Source: an uncultured Cohaesibacter sp. (GTDB lineage Bacteria; Pseudomonadota; Alphaproteobacteria; Rhizobiales; Cohaesibacteraceae). Taken from it: a stretch of 64,000 nt of DNA. The stretch covers positions 3,159,001 to 3,223,000 of the forward strand of contig NZ_OY761553.1 in assembly GCF_963664735.1 (NCBI RefSeq), written 5' to 3'. The position numbers and the translations under genes were made by a program. Position 1 is the stretch's first letter; each line of letters opens with the position of its first letter. The notes beneath the pieces were generated by a model. The model did not search any database, was not told the origin of the DNA, and saw only the letters and a list, made by a program, of their open reading frames with translations. This document shows, piece by piece, positions 53,563 through 63,550 of this stretch.

Positions 53563-55899
53563 ATGACTGATATCCGTATTGCTTTCGCAGGTAACCCGAA
53601 TTGTGGCAAGACAACCCTTTTCAACGCTCTGACCGGAGCTCGCCAAAAAGTCGGTAACTGGCCCGGTGTAACGATTGATCGCAAGGAAGGCCACTATACG
53701 CACAATGGAAACGAAGTGACCATTGTTGATCTGCCTGGCACCTATTCACTCGATACCACCTATACAAGCGGTCTGGATGAGGTCATCGCTCGAGACTATA
53801 TTCTCGAAGGCGAAGCCGATCTGATCGTTAACGTCGTTGACGCAGCCAATCTGGAACGAAATCTATTTCTCACCTCGCAATTGATCGACATGCGCATTCC
53901 GATGATCATTGCGCTTACAAAGATCAGTGTTGCCCATAAGGACGGCATTGAGGTCGACGCCAAGCTTCTGTCGGAAAGACTGAAAGTTCCGGTTATCGTT
54001 GTGCGGCGGAAGGGAAATCAAAGTCAGGTGCCCTTCAAGGACCTGATCGAAGAGGCTGTCAAAAAGCATCCGGTCAGCGACGCCAGCATCGACTATCCCG
54101 ATGAACTCATGACCGTTCTAAACCGCTTGACGGACGGCTTCTCGTCTATCGCCAAGAAGCATAACGTGGACAAACGATGGCTTGCGGTTAAGTCAGTTGG
54201 TGGTGACGGCAAAGCACTCTCTTTCCTTGATGACAGCGCCCGCACCCTGCTTGATCTGGAGCTATCGCAATTGAGCGAACAGGGGGACGAAGATGCCGAT
54301 CTGCTGATCGCAGATGGCCGCTACGGCTTTGCGCATGACTTGGCCAAAGACGCGATCCGGCATATTCGTCAAGTGCCCAAGACATGGACAGAACGCATCG
54401 ACTCTGTGGCACTCAGCCGGATACTTGGCATTCCGGTGTTCCTGCTCATCATGTATGTGATGTTCCTGCTGACAATTGACTTTGCCGGAGCCTTTATCGA
54501 CTTCTTCGATATTCTGTTCGGCACCGTGGTGGTCGACGGGCCTGCCCATTGGATGGCTGCCCTGGGCTCCCCGGACTGGCTGATTGCCGTATTGCCCAAC
54601 GGGATCGGCGTCGGTATCCAGACCGTTGCAACCTTCATTCCGGTGGTTGCTTTCCTGTTCCTGTTCCTGACGTTCCTGGAAGACAGTGGCTATATGGCGC
54701 GCGCAGCCTTTGTGGTTGATCGTGCAATGATTGCGGTTGGCTTGCCCGGCAAGAGCTTTGTGCCCATGTTGCTTGGCTTTGGTTGCAGTGTTCCTGCAAT
54801 CATGGCATCGCGGACTCTGGACAACCACCGCGACCGCGTGGTCACGGCGCTGATGTCTCCCTTCATGTCATGCGGAGCAAGATTGCCGGTTTATGCCCTA
54901 TTTGCCGCGGCCTTTTTCCCGTCAGGTGGCCAGAATCTTGTCTTCCTGCTTTATCTCATCGGCATTATGTTCGCGATTTTCACCGGACTGGTGCTCAAGA
55001 AGGCCGTTTTTGGTGGCAAGGCTCTGCCTTTCCTGATGGAGCTTCCTCCTTACCAGCTCCCCAACCTCTCGTCAGCTCTCATCCGCACCTGGGATCGTCT
55101 CAAACAATTCATCCTCAGCTCCGGGCGGGTGATCGTGGCGGTTGTTTTTGTCCTGAGTATTCTCAATTCCATGGGCACAGATGGCAGCTTCGGCCATGAC
55201 GATAGCGAGCATTCCGTTCTTGCAAATATCGGCAAGGCTCTGACGCCGGTTGTCGAACCGCTCGGCATCAACGAAGCAAACTGGCCAGCAACCGTGGGGC
55301 TATTCACGGGCATTTTCGCCAAGGAAGCCGTCGTCGGAACGCTGAATTCGCTCTACAGCCAGATTGATGCAACCAGTGACGATGGTGCCGCAAGCGAGGA
55401 AGATGGATTTGATTTCTTTGGCGGCGTTTATGATGCCTTCGCCACCATTCCTGCCAACCTTGCCGATCTGTCAGACGCCCTCACGGACCCATTCGGGATT
55501 AGCGTTGGTGATGTATCCAACTATGATAGTGCAGCCGAAGAGCTAGAGGTTTCCAACGATACCTTCGCTGCCATGGTGTCACGATTTGATGGGAAGATCG
55601 GTGCCTTTGCCTACCTGCTGTTCATTCTGCTCTATATTCCTTGTGTGGCTGCAGTGGGCGCCTTGTTCCGCGAGGTTGGCCGCAATTGGACATTCTTTGG
55701 AATGGGGTGGACAACATTGCTCGGCTATTGCACCAGCGTGTTCGCCTATCAGGCAGGAACCATCGCACGGCACCCCCAAAGCTCCATGATCTGGATGGTC
55801 GCCACATTCGGCACCGTGGCCCTGGTTGTCGCCATCATGTATTTCTTCAGCCGCAATGACTCACAGAAGCCAGAAAAACTGGCAAGGAGCGTGATATGA
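53563..55899 (+). CDS. feoB: Ferrous iron transport protein B
   Basis: The 778-residue protein has the N-terminal G domain (GNPNCGKT at residues 10-17, DLPGTYSL). The membrane part contains two Gate-like regions (GFGCSVPAIMASRTLDNHRDR, and LFILLYIPCVAAVGALFREV near the end). It imports ferrous iron through the inner membrane. The stop overlaps feoC by 4 bases. An FNR-type site before feoA implies induction when oxygen is low. Confidence 0.97.
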   Translation: MTDIRIAFAGNPNCGKTTLFNALTGARQKVGNWPGVTIDRKEGHYTHNGNEVTIVDLPGTYSLDTTYTSGLDEVIARDYILEGEADLIVNVVDAANLERNLFLTSQLIDMRIPMIIALTKISVAHKDGIEVDAKLLSERLKVPVIVVRRKGNQSQVPFKDLIEEAVKKHPVSDASIDYPDELMTVLNRLTDGFSSIAKKHNVDKRWLAVKSVGGDGKALSFLDDSARTLLDLELSQLSEQGDEDADLLIADGRYGFAHDLAKDAIRHIRQVPKTWTERIDSVALSRILGIPVFLLIMYVMFLLTIDFAGAFIDFFDILFGTVVVDGPAHWMAALGSPDWLIAVLPNGIGVGIQTVATFIPVVAFLFLFLTFLEDSGYMARAAFVVDRAMIAVGLPGKSFVPMLLGFGCSVPAIMASRTLDNHRDRVVTALMSPFMSCGARLPVYALFAAAFFPSGGQNLVFLLYLIGIMFAIFTGLVLKKAVFGGKALPFLMELPPYQLPNLSSALIRTWDRLKQFILSSGRVIVAVVFVLSILNSMGTDGSFGHDDSEHSVLANIGKALTPVVEPLGINEANWPATVGLFTGIFAKEAVVGTLNSLYSQIDATSDDGAASEEDGFDFFGGVYDAFATIPANLADLSDALTDPFGISVGDVSNYDSAAEELEVSNDTFAAMVSRFDGKIGAFAYLLFILLYIPCVAAVGALFREVGRNWTFFGMGWTTLLGYCTSVFAYQAGTIARHPQSSMIWMVATFGTVALVVAIMYFFSRNDSQKPEKLARSVI

Positions 55900-56138
55900 T
55901 TTTATCAGACGTCAATCGCTATCTGCGGGAAAAGGGTAGAGCCAACACGTCCGATATAGCGATCCATTTCGGTGTCGCCACTACGGCGGTGGAAGGCATG
56001 TTGCACATGCTGGAATCCCGCGGCAAGATCAGAGCCCTTCCGGCAGAAACGTCGCCCTGCGGCTCCATCAAATGCAACTGTTCACAAAAGGACAAATGCG
56101 CGACACAAATTTGGGAAACAGTCTCCAAGCCACACTGA
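55896..56138 (+). CDS. feoC: FeoC-like winged-helix protein with cysteine cluster
   Basis: The 80-residue protein has an N-terminal winged helix (VNRYLREKGRANTSDIAIHF) and four cysteines at 55, 60, 62 and 68 (CGSIKCNCSQKDKC). This pattern is known to hold an oxygen-sensitive iron-sulfur cluster in FeoC proteins. It probably adjusts FeoB stability or activity. It overlaps feoB by 4 bases. Confidence 0.9.
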   Translation: MILSDVNRYLREKGRANTSDIAIHFGVATTAVEGMLHMLESRGKIRALPAETSPCGSIKCNCSQKDKCATQIWETVSKPH

Positions 56139-56145
56139 GCTCTTC

Positions 56146-56850
56146 TCAGGTGAGCAATTCCGGACGCACCGGTTCTCCGGTTTCCCAATCAAGCACTTTC
56201 AACTCTGGCCAAAGGCGAGACATCCGTCTCGCCTTTTCCGCATAAAGCGTCCGGTTGCTTTCGATATGATGGCAAGGGCGTATGGTCAGGGAGAAAATAT
56301 CGCTGAGGCCGAAGGGGGCCGCGATAGAGATGGTGTCATCAGTCTCTAGCCGTGCAGCGATCGCGTGGGTCGTACACATATAATTATCAAGGCTTTCATC
56401 GGTAGATTTCAGCTCAGGATAGGCGCCCCCGAACCTTTCCGGATACCACAAATGTACCCGAGCCTGATTGCGCACTTCAATACGCCCTTTCCATGCGGGG
56501 AAGGCTTCATCTACCATACGGATAGCAGCATCTTCCGCTTCCCATGACCGGTCTTCAGGCTCGAAGTAGGCGATGTCATAGTCCTTGATACCATGCCCCT
56601 GAGGGCGGTCTGTGAGACGATTCCAGACGGTTTGATAGATGGCCCCTGATACCAGCCGCCAATCAGGCAAAGACAGCGTGCGAAGCCCTCTGAGGATTTC
56701 CATCAGCTGGTCGTCTTCCTTGATGAAGCTGATCAGAAGACTGCGCCTTGTCTCTTCATCAAGCTCCGTGTCTTCTTTTGCCGTGCGGACCACAAACGGA
56801 CTATCCATACTCTTGCCTACCTCATTCTTTTCTGAGGAGGTCAGAGTCAT
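56146..56850 (-). CDS. Nucleotidyltransferase-like protein (COG3575 type)
   Basis: The 234-residue protein matches the nucleotidyltransferase family with VSGAIYQTVWNRLTDRPQGHGIKDYDIAYFE, where DYD is the probable metal site. It continues with VRNQARVHLWYPERFG and ends in the conserved LDWETGEPVRPELLT. Biological role unknown. An ATG 14 codons later is an alternative start. It converges on feoC with 7 bases between the stops. Confidence 0.82.
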   Translation of the reverse strand: MTLTSSEKNEVGKSMDSPFVVRTAKEDTELDEETRRSLLISFIKEDDQLMEILRGLRTLSLPDWRLVSGAIYQTVWNRLTDRPQGHGIKDYDIAYFEPEDRSWEAEDAAIRMVDEAFPAWKGRIEVRNQARVHLWYPERFGGAYPELKSTDESLDNYMCTTHAIAARLETDDTISIAAPFGLSDIFSLTIRPCHHIESNRTLYAEKARRMSRLWPELKVLDWETGEPVRPELLT

Positions 56851-56905
56851 CGATTCTCATGCATTTGGCAAAGACGAGCAGGAGATATGAACAACTATCC
56901 CGTGC

Positions 56906-57298
56906 TTACCGGTCCAGCGTCTCAAGAAGCCGGAAGCGCTCACAAACCAGTTTCATGTCAGGAGAGAAGCCGCCATTGCGGGTGAAATAGTCCTCATGCC
57001 CCTGTCGCCAATAGGCATAGGAGAGGTCGCCCTCGCCTTCTGAGCGGGCGAAGTCCTCGTCAACTTCATCGAAACGGCAGATCACGACGGCAATAGTTTC
57101 GATCACGGCTGCGGGCCTTTGGCGGCCATCAAGCAGCATATATTTGTCCCCCACCTTGGGCAGAGGAATATTCTCCTTCTGCATCAATAGAAGGGAATCG
57201 CAGGATGCAGTTTTCCTGCCCGACAGAACCAGAGCGAGAAGTTCATCAGCCAGTTCTGGCGTATCGCCCATGGCGTATGAATCAACAACATCATGCAT
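56906..57298 (-). CDS. ASCH-domain protein, core copy
   Basis: The ATG at 57298 follows GGAG by 7 bases and gives 130 residues. The upstream start would add 47 residues and run through the pheT terminator. It has ELLALVLSGRKTASCDSLLL, the ASCH core, and SYAYWRQGHEDYFTRNGGF, as in YqfB-like amidohydrolases and other ASCH proteins. It is unrelated in context to the ASCH gene of element 2. Confidence 0.83.
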   Translation of the reverse strand: MHDVVDSYAMGDTPELADELLALVLSGRKTASCDSLLLMQKENIPLPKVGDKYMLLDGRQRPAAVIETIAVVICRFDEVDEDFARSEGEGDLSYAYWRQGHEDYFTRNGGFSPDMKLVCERFRLLETLDR

Positions 57299-57328
57299 GG
57301 CTCTCTCCCCCTTGAAGCCAGATACAGA

Positions 57329-57358
57329 AATCCCGCGGCTTTCATAAGTCGCGGGATT
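57329..57358 (-). terminator. Terminator after pheT
   Basis: AATCCCGCG/CGCGGGATT forms a perfect 9-bp stem with a 12-base loop, 13 bases beyond the pheT stop. Confidence 0.85.
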
Positions 57359-57371
57359 ATGGATTTGACAA

Positions 57372-59792
57372 TCAGCCGCGAAGCTCGCCGCCGGTTGCCT
57401 TGGCAACAGCAGCAACGATCTTCTTGGAGATCTCTTCAAGATCTTCGTCTGTCATCGTCTTGTCTTTAGGCTGAAGCGAAACCTCGAAAGCAACGGACTT
57501 CTTACCCGGCTCCATATGTTCCCCTTCATAGACATCGAACAATTTGACGTCGGTGATAAGTTTTTTGTCTGCACTTGCTGCAGCCTTGAGAACCGCCGCG
57601 GCGGTTACTTCATGAGCAACCACGAAGGCAAAGTCACGGCGTAAAGGTTGCAAATCAGAGAGCTGCAGAGCCGAGCGAGACTTGGCTGCTTTTTTCTTCG
57701 GTTCCGGAGCTGCTTCGATGGTAATTTCGAACGCACAAACAGGACCATCAACCTTGAGGTCTGCCAGAACCTTCGGATGCAATTCGCCGAAGGTGCCGAG
57801 CACGACTTTCGGGCCGAGCTGGATTTTGCCCGAACGTCCCGGATGATACCATTCAGGGCCACCAGCGACAATCTGCAAGTTGGCACTGTTCATGCCCATG
57901 GCTTCCAATACAGCCAGCGCGTCTGCACGAACGTCAAACACGTCGGCAGCCTTGGCCGGATCGCGCCAATGACGACCGCTACCCACGACCTGCACTGCTC
58001 CGCGACGGATGCCCGAAGCATGGGTGAACTGGTCTTCCGGCTTGTCACCAAGGAAGATCTGGCCAACCTCAAACAGGGCAAGATCGTTAAATCCTCTGTC
58101 CACGTTACGCTGAGCCGCGAGCAGCAGGCCCGGCAGAAGGCTTGGACGCATATCGGATAGATCGGCAGAAATCGGATTGGTCAAAGCCAGTTCCGGTTTG
58201 CCACCGCCGAACATTTCAGCCAGTTTGTTGTCCACAAAGGACCAGGTAACCGCTTCCACCATGCCACGTGCAGCCAACTGGCGACGGGCATTGCGAATGC
58301 GCTTCTGGCGCTCGGTGAGCGGCGCACGTGTCACAGCGTTATGACGAGGCAGAGCAGCGTTTGGCACACGGTCAACACCGACGATGCGAGCGACTTCTTC
58401 CACAATGTCAGCCTTGCCATGCACGTCCGGACGGAAGGTCGGAACGGCAACCTTGGCATTTTCACCATTGCCGGAAACCCAGAAGCCCAGACGCTTGAGA
58501 ACAGTCTTGACTTCGATTTCAGGCACTTCGAGACCAGACAGCCGTTTGACTTCCGACATTGGGAAATCGATGATCTTGTCTACGATTGGAGCTTCACCGG
58601 CAACAACCATTTTAGATGGCGCACCACCGCAAAGATCCATTACCATCTGGGCTGCAAAGTAACCACCCGGAATAACAAAGGATGGATCAACGGTGCGCTC
58701 GAAGCGATAGCGTGCATCAGACTGGATACCAAGGGCACGGCCAGCGCGGGCCGTCTTGATCGGATCAAACCATGCGCATTCAACAAAAACATTGGTGGTT
58801 TCCGGCTGGGAACCGGTGCTTTCGCCACCCATGATGCCACCAAAGCCGACCGGACCATTATCATCAGCGATGACGCAAATGTCCGTGCCTTCCTTGATTT
58901 CATATTCCTTGCCATCGAGCGCAACCATTTTCTCGCCTGGCTTGCCGAGACGAACATGGATATCGCCAGCCACCTTGTCTGCATCATAAACGTGCAGAGG
59001 GCGACCACGGTCGTAGGAAATATAGTTGGTAACATCAACCAGAGCATTGATCGGACGGAGGCCGATGGCGCGCAAGCGAGCCTGCATCCAATCGGGGCTT
59101 GGGCCGTTCTTGACACCCTTGATATAGACACCTGTAAAGACCGGGCAGATCGGATCGTCGCCCTCTTCTTTCAGAGTCACGTTGAGCGGACTGTCAAAGC
59201 TGCCAGCGATCTCTTTGGGATGGTGCTCTTTAAGTGTACCAACGCCAGCACCAGCCAGATCGCGCGCGACACCATAAACGCCAAGGGCATCGCCACGGTT
59301 CGGCGTGATGGCGATATCGATAACCGGATCATCAAGGCCAAGCACCGGGGCAAACGGTTCGCCGATAGGTGCATCAGCAGGCAGTTCGATGATGCCGTTA
59401 TGCTCATCGGAAATGCCCATTTCGCGCTCGGAACACATCATGCCGTTGGATTCAACGCCACGGATGACGGTTGGCTTCAGCTTCATGCCGTTGGCAGGAA
59501 TGATGGACCCGTTCTGTGCCAGAACGACTTTGATGCCAGCACGTGCATTGGGAGCGCCACAAACGATCTGCAATACTTCCTTACCGGTATTGACCTTGCA
59601 GACACGCAGACGATCAGCATCGGGATGCTGGACGGCTTCCTCAACATAGGCGACCGTAAAATCTTTCAGATCAGCGGCCTTGTCGATGACCTCTTCGACC
59701 TCAAGGCCGATGATGGTGAGCTTTTCGAGAATTTCTTCCAGAGACGCATCGGTCTCGAGATAGTCCTTCAGCCAGGAGAGTGTGAATTTCAT
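57372..59792 (-). CDS. pheT: Phenylalanyl-tRNA synthetase, beta subunit
   Basis: The 806-residue protein has the full bacterial PheT layout: tRNA-binding domain ([23 protein letters not shown]), B3/B4 editing domain, B5 domain and the C-terminal ferredoxin-like anticodon domain ([22 protein letters not shown]). It forms the alpha2-beta2 enzyme with PheS. It overlaps pheS by 4 bases. Confidence 0.98.
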   Translation of the reverse strand: MKFTLSWLKDYLETDASLEEILEKLTIIGLEVEEVIDKAADLKDFTVAYVEEAVQHPDADRLRVCKVNTGKEVLQIVCGAPNARAGIKVVLAQNGSIIPANGMKLKPTVIRGVESNGMMCSEREMGISDEHNGIIELPADAPIGEPFAPVLGLDDPVIDIAITPNRGDALGVYGVARDLAGAGVGTLKEHHPKEIAGSFDSPLNVTLKEEGDDPICPVFTGVYIKGVKNGPSPDWMQARLRAIGLRPINALVDVTNYISYDRGRPLHVYDADKVAGDIHVRLGKPGEKMVALDGKEYEIKEGTDICVIADDNGPVGFGGIMGGESTGSQPETTNVFVECAWFDPIKTARAGRALGIQSDARYRFERTVDPSFVIPGGYFAAQMVMDLCGGAPSKMVVAGEAPIVDKIIDFPMSEVKRLSGLEVPEIEVKTVLKRLGFWVSGNGENAKVAVPTFRPDVHGKADIVEEVARIVGVDRVPNAALPRHNAVTRAPLTERQKRIRNARRQLAARGMVEAVTWSFVDNKLAEMFGGGKPELALTNPISADLSDMRPSLLPGLLLAAQRNVDRGFNDLALFEVGQIFLGDKPEDQFTHASGIRRGAVQVVGSGRHWRDPAKAADVFDVRADALAVLEAMGMNSANLQIVAGGPEWYHPGRSGKIQLGPKVVLGTFGELHPKVLADLKVDGPVCAFEITIEAAPEPKKKAAKSRSALQLSDLQPLRRDFAFVVAHEVTAAAVLKAAASADKKLITDVKLFDVYEGEHMEPGKKSVAFEVSLQPKDKTMTDEDLEEISKKIVAAVAKATGGELRG

Positions 59793-60871
59793 GAGGAAAG
59801 CCCTCCTACCAGAGAAGGAATATCAAGGGGACGGAAGCCATAGTGATCGAGCCAGCGCTTGTCACCATTGAAGAAGGCTCTGAGGTCGGGCATGCCATAT
59901 TTCAGCATGGCAATGCGGTCGATGCCCATGCCGAAGGCAAAGCCGGTATAGCGATCCGGATCGAGATTGCAGTTGCGCAGCACATTGGGATGCACCATGC
60001 CGCAGCCCAGAATCTCAAGCCAGTCATCGCCCTCGCCGATGCGCAGTTCGTTGCCGACGCGCTGGCAGCCGATATCCACTTCCATAGAAGGCTCGGTGAA
60101 GGGGAAATGGGAGGCGCGGAAACGCATCTTGACGCTGTCGACCTCGAAGAAGGCCTTGCAGAATTCTTCCAGTGTCCATTTCAGATGCCCCATATGGATG
60201 CCTTCCTCGATAACGAGGCCTTCAACCTGATGGAACATCGGGGTATGGGTCTGGTCACTGTCGCAGCGATAGGTACGGCCCGGGCAGATGACGCGGATCG
60301 GCGGCTGCTGGCTGGTCATCGTGCGGATCTGAACCGGAGAGGTGTGGGTGCGCAGAACTTTCTGGTTACCTTCGGCATCAACCGGCAGGAAGAAGGTGTC
60401 ATGTTCCAGACGCGCCGGATGATCGGGCGGAAAGTTCAGAGCGGTGAAGTTGTAGAAATCTTCTTCGATGTCCGGCCCTTCGGCGACGGCAAAGCCCATA
60501 TCGGCAAAGATTGCTGTCAGCTCGTCGGTCACCTGAGCGATCGGATGCACCCGGCCGTCAAATGTGGCGCCCATGCGGGTCGGCAGGGTAACGTCGACTG
60601 TCTCGCTTTCAAGACGGGCGTTAAGGGCCTGGTCCTTCAGGATTTCCTTACGTTCGGCAATGGCATCGCCAACGCGTGCCTTGAGCCCGTTTAGCGCGGG
60701 GCCCATTTCCTTGCGCTCTTCCGGGCTCATCTTGCCCAGAGTTTTCATCAATTCCGAAATCTTGCCCTTTTTGCCAAGAGCCGAGATGCGGACTTCTTCC
60801 AATGCAGGCTCATCGGCAGCCGCATCAATAGCGGCGGCGATCTCCTGCTCAAGTGATTTGAGTTCCGACAT
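59789..60871 (-). CDS. pheS: Phenylalanyl-tRNA synthetase, alpha subunit
   Basis: I prefer the ATG at 60871 ([15 protein letters not shown]), the usual family beginning, over one 21 bases upstream. The product is 360 residues. The class II catalytic core has [56 protein letters not shown] and [17 protein letters not shown]. It charges tRNA-Phe. Confidence 0.97.
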   Translation of the reverse strand: MSELKSLEQEIAAAIDAAADEPALEEVRISALGKKGKISELMKTLGKMSPEERKEMGPALNGLKARVGDAIAERKEILKDQALNARLESETVDVTLPTRMGATFDGRVHPIAQVTDELTAIFADMGFAVAEGPDIEEDFYNFTALNFPPDHPARLEHDTFFLPVDAEGNQKVLRTHTSPVQIRTMTSQQPPIRVICPGRTYRCDSDQTHTPMFHQVEGLVIEEGIHMGHLKWTLEEFCKAFFEVDSVKMRFRASHFPFTEPSMEVDIGCQRVGNELRIGEGDDWLEILGCGMVHPNVLRNCNLDPDRYTGFAFGMGIDRIAMLKYGMPDLRAFFNGDKRWLDHYGFRPLDIPSLVGGLSS

Positions 60872-61019
60872 AATCATTCCGTTTTGGGCCATTCCGTATG
60901 GACCGGTCTGACCGGGCTTCTACCCTACGAGACTTTGCTGTGAGCGTTGTAACAGATTGGCAGGGACAATAAAGGGTAATTTCCTCACTTAATCCCCTCA
61001 ATCTCCTTGAGAATAAACA

Positions 61020-61051
61020 AAAACCCGCCTCGACTGCTCGACGCGGGTTTT
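61020..61051 (-). terminator. Terminator after rplT
   Basis: AAAACCCGC/GCGGGTTTT forms a strong stem with an inner TCGA pairing, followed by T residues on the minus strand, 119 bases after rplT. Confidence 0.9.
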
Positions 61052-61169
61052 CAAACCATAAAATATGCGTGCGCCGATACGAAACCTCTGCAATCCCGAG
61101 CGGGATTTCCAGTATTTCGGCCTCAACACGACTTCCTTCAAAAAGCGATGCTTTTAGCAGGAATGCGCC

Positions 61170-61529
61170 TTAGGCGGCAGCAGAAGATTTGGCTTTTTCA
61201 ACCAGGCTTGCGAAAGCCTCTGGCTGATGAATTGCCATATCCGAGAGAACCTTACGGTCGATTTCGATGCCAGCCTTGTTGAGGCCGTCGATAAATCGTC
61301 CATAGGTCAGACCCTGCTCACGTACAGCTGCGTTGATACGCTGGATCCACAATGCGCGGAAGTTGCGTTTCTTTGCCTTACGGTCGCGATAAGCGTACTG
61401 ACCGGCTTTTTCAACTGCCTGTTTTGCAATGCGAATGGTTGAACGACGGGCGCCATAGTAACCTTTGGCAGCCTTGAGGGTCTTTTTGTGACGGGCGTGA
61501 GCCGTTACACCGCGTTTTACACGTGCCAT
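61170..61529 (-). CDS. rplT: 50S ribosomal protein L20
   Basis: The 119-residue protein is a full L20: [38 protein letters not shown] and [20 protein letters not shown]. It binds 23S rRNA early in assembly. It lies 43 bases after rpmI, with a shared terminator downstream. Confidence 0.98.
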   Translation of the reverse strand: MARVKRGVTAHARHKKTLKAAKGYYGARRSTIRIAKQAVEKAGQYAYRDRKAKKRNFRALWIQRINAAVREQGLTYGRFIDGLNKAGIEIDRKVLSDMAIHQPEAFASLVEKAKSSAAA

Positions 61530-61572
61530 GATTTTATCTCCTTTACCAGAATGCTGTTCTCAAGGTCTGCGC

Positions 61573-61770
61573 TTATTTGTAAGGCAGATACTGCTTGATG
61601 ATTTTTGCATCCTGTTCAGCCAGAGTGGTGGTACCACGTGCTTTACGGATGAATTTGGTGGTGCGCTTGATCATACCATGCTGTTTGCCAGCCTGTGCGG
61701 ATACGACCTTGCCAGTACCGGTTACCTTGAAGCGTTTCTTGGCACCGGATTTAGTCTTCAGCTTGGGCAT
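61573..61770 (-). CDS. rpmI: 50S ribosomal protein L35
   Basis: The ATG at 61770, with AGGAG 6 bases upstream, gives the standard 65-residue L35 ([36 protein letters not shown]). An in-frame extension upstream is not part of the protein. Confidence 0.98.
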   Translation of the reverse strand: MPKLKTKSGAKKRFKVTGTGKVVSAQAGKQHGMIKRTTKFIRKARGTTTLAEQDAKIIKQYLPYK

Positions 61771-62077
61771 TTTGCTCTCCTGAAGTCCTTGGCGGACTGT
61801 TGTTCTTGATAAAGCTCTAAGATGATGACCTCTGCCAAAGGCAGATAACCCAACATCCCGGATTGAGCATTTCAAACTCCCCACGGCAGCCCTAAAATCA
61901 GCCGGGCGAGTCACTATTCAATGTGCAAGCGTGCAAAAGCCTCTCTCAAGGAGCTGCCAGCATACACAGATTGGCGGGTTATAGCGATGCACGCATAGGG
62001 AATCAAGAGGCAAAACAAAGAATCTGCCATTAGGCATCAAATCTGCTTGTGTCCAACGCGCCCGAAGGCATTGAGCC
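61771..62077. other. rpmI leader region
   Basis: These 307 bases between tspO and rpmI contain no gene. They must hold the rpmI-rplT promoter and leader. I see no clear attenuator. Confidence 0.4.
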
Positions 62078-62536
62078 TCAATTAATGAAGACGATTGCAG
62101 CATTCAGATAGGACGCATAACCGACCCACAGGGCATAGGGAACAAAAAGCAAGGCCGACAGCCCGTCCTTGTGTCTCGCCGCCTTAATAAAATTGATGAT
62201 CAGCAAAAACAGCATGATGATGATCGCAAAGGCCGCTTCCAGATTATGCATTGAGAAGAAAAGCGGGCTCCAGGCAAAATTCATCACCATTTGCGCCAAC
62301 CAGATTCCGAATAGATCTTTACTGGAAGGAGCGCGGAAAACGCGTGCACCAGCTATGCCAATCAGTATATAAAGAATTGTCCATGCCGGAGCGAACAACC
62401 AGTTGGGCGGGGTCAGGGGTGGCTTTGCCAAGGATTGATACCATGGCCCGGGAAGATTGTTGGCACCGATCAAGAGCCCGCCTCCCAAGGACACCACAAT
62501 AAACAGGGCGTATATGCTCAGCGCGGATTTCTTCAT
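62078..62536 (-). CDS. tspO: TspO/MBR-family membrane protein
   Basis: The ATG at 62536 gives 152 residues with five membrane helices. It has the family features GPWYQSLAKPPLTPPNWLFAP, AWTILYILIGIAGARVFR, and FAWSPLFFSMHNLEAAF. Bacterial TspO proteins bind porphyrins and influence tetrapyrrole-linked regulation. The longer upstream start has no support. It lies between infC and rpmI, separated from infC by a terminator. Confidence 0.93.
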   Translation of the reverse strand: MKKSALSIYALFIVVSLGGGLLIGANNLPGPWYQSLAKPPLTPPNWLFAPAWTILYILIGIAGARVFRAPSSKDLFGIWLAQMVMNFAWSPLFFSMHNLEAAFAIIIMLFLLIINFIKAARHKDGLSALLFVPYALWVGYASYLNAAIVFIN

Positions 62537-62641
62537 CTCATTTTTTCCGTATTTCGGCCCATTGGCTCGCTCGGCGTTTAAGGCCGGGCATGGCTCATGA
62601 CCCATCAAACATGCTTGGCTATAACTTCAATATTATAATAA

Positions 62642-62671
62642 AAAACCCGGATCACAAGATCCGGGCTTTTT
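62642..62671 (-). terminator. Terminator after infC
   Basis: CCCGGATC-ACAA-GATCCGGG is a perfect 8-bp stem with a T-run on both sides, 22 bases after the infC stop. Confidence 0.92.
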
Positions 62672-62692
62672 GAAAAACTGCTCCGCAAAATG

Positions 62693-63229
62693 TTATTTCG
62701 GGGCAAGAATCATAATCATCTGGCGGCCTTCAAGACGAGGCTCAAGCTCAACCTTGGTGCGCTCTGCCAGCTCGGCTTTCACTTTTTGCAAAAGTTCCAT
62801 ACCAAGACTCTGGTGTGCCATTTCACGACCACGGAAACGCAGGGTGAATTTCACCTTGTCTCCATCTTCGATGAAACGGTTGGCGCTACGAAGCTTCACT
62901 TCATAGTCATGGGTATCGATGCCTGGACGCATTTTAACTTCCTTGACATCAACCACTTTCTGTTTCTTTCGCGCCTCGGCAGCCTTCTTCTGAGCTTGAT
63001 ATTTATACCGGCCGTAATCCATGATTTTGCAAACCGGCGGCTTTGCGTTCGGCGAAATCTCTACCAGATCCAATCCAGCTTCGGCGGCCATGTCGAGAGC
63101 CTGCCTTGTGGGAATGGACCCATGGTTGTTTCCCTCATCATCGATGAGCTGCACTTCGTCAATTCGGATTTGATTATTGATGCGCGGTCCCGTTTCGCGG
63201 GTCGCTTGCGCTCTATTTGGGCGGCGAAT
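62693..63229 (-). CDS. infC: Translation initiation factor IF-3 with AUU start
   Basis: The conserved N-domain ([20 protein letters not shown]) extends 25 codons upstream of the first ATG, so a later start would cut the fold. In this frame the only codon well placed is ATT at 63229, with AGGAG 9 bases before it. The product is then 178 residues, the usual length. The C-domain reads [19 protein letters not shown]. An AUU start lets IF-3 limit its own synthesis, as known for E. coli infC. Confidence 0.92.
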   Translation of the reverse strand: MRRPNRAQATRETGPRINNQIRIDEVQLIDDEGNNHGSIPTRQALDMAAEAGLDLVEISPNAKPPVCKIMDYGRYKYQAQKKAAEARKKQKVVDVKEVKMRPGIDTHDYEVKLRSANRFIEDGDKVKFTLRFRGREMAHQSLGMELLQKVKAELAERTKVELEPRLEGRQMIMILAPK

Positions 63230-63550
63230 GGTCGTAATCTCCTGTTTATTGCAACAATGGCTTCAGATACATATGCCGCAGCTTGCCTCACCTTTCAAGC
63301 CCTGCCAAGGAACTGTTGGCGAGATAGCGGGCATAATTCCCTTTCCTTTCACAAACTAGTGCACAGTCTGGCATGATTCAAAAAGAACACATCGATTTTC
63401 GCGGGTCGGAAAGTTCTGCTATGCAGAATTAACATAACGACAGATGATGGAAATCAACGATATACGACGTTCGTATGATAAAGAGCGCATAGATTCTTTT
63501 GACAGCATCTGTCGCACTTTCAAAATTCACAGAGCAGAAAAGTCTACTCC
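63230..63550. other. Divergent promoter region, infC and focA-type gene
   Basis: No gene is seen. TTGACA at 63499-63504 with AAAATT after 17 bases may be the promoter of the plus-strand gene. Inverted half-sites such as CGACGTTCG lie near 63460. Confidence 0.4.

Noticed and set aside
58341-59843. 500-residue plus-strand frame
   Set aside because: It is the antisense shadow of pheT, whose protein is full length and conserved.
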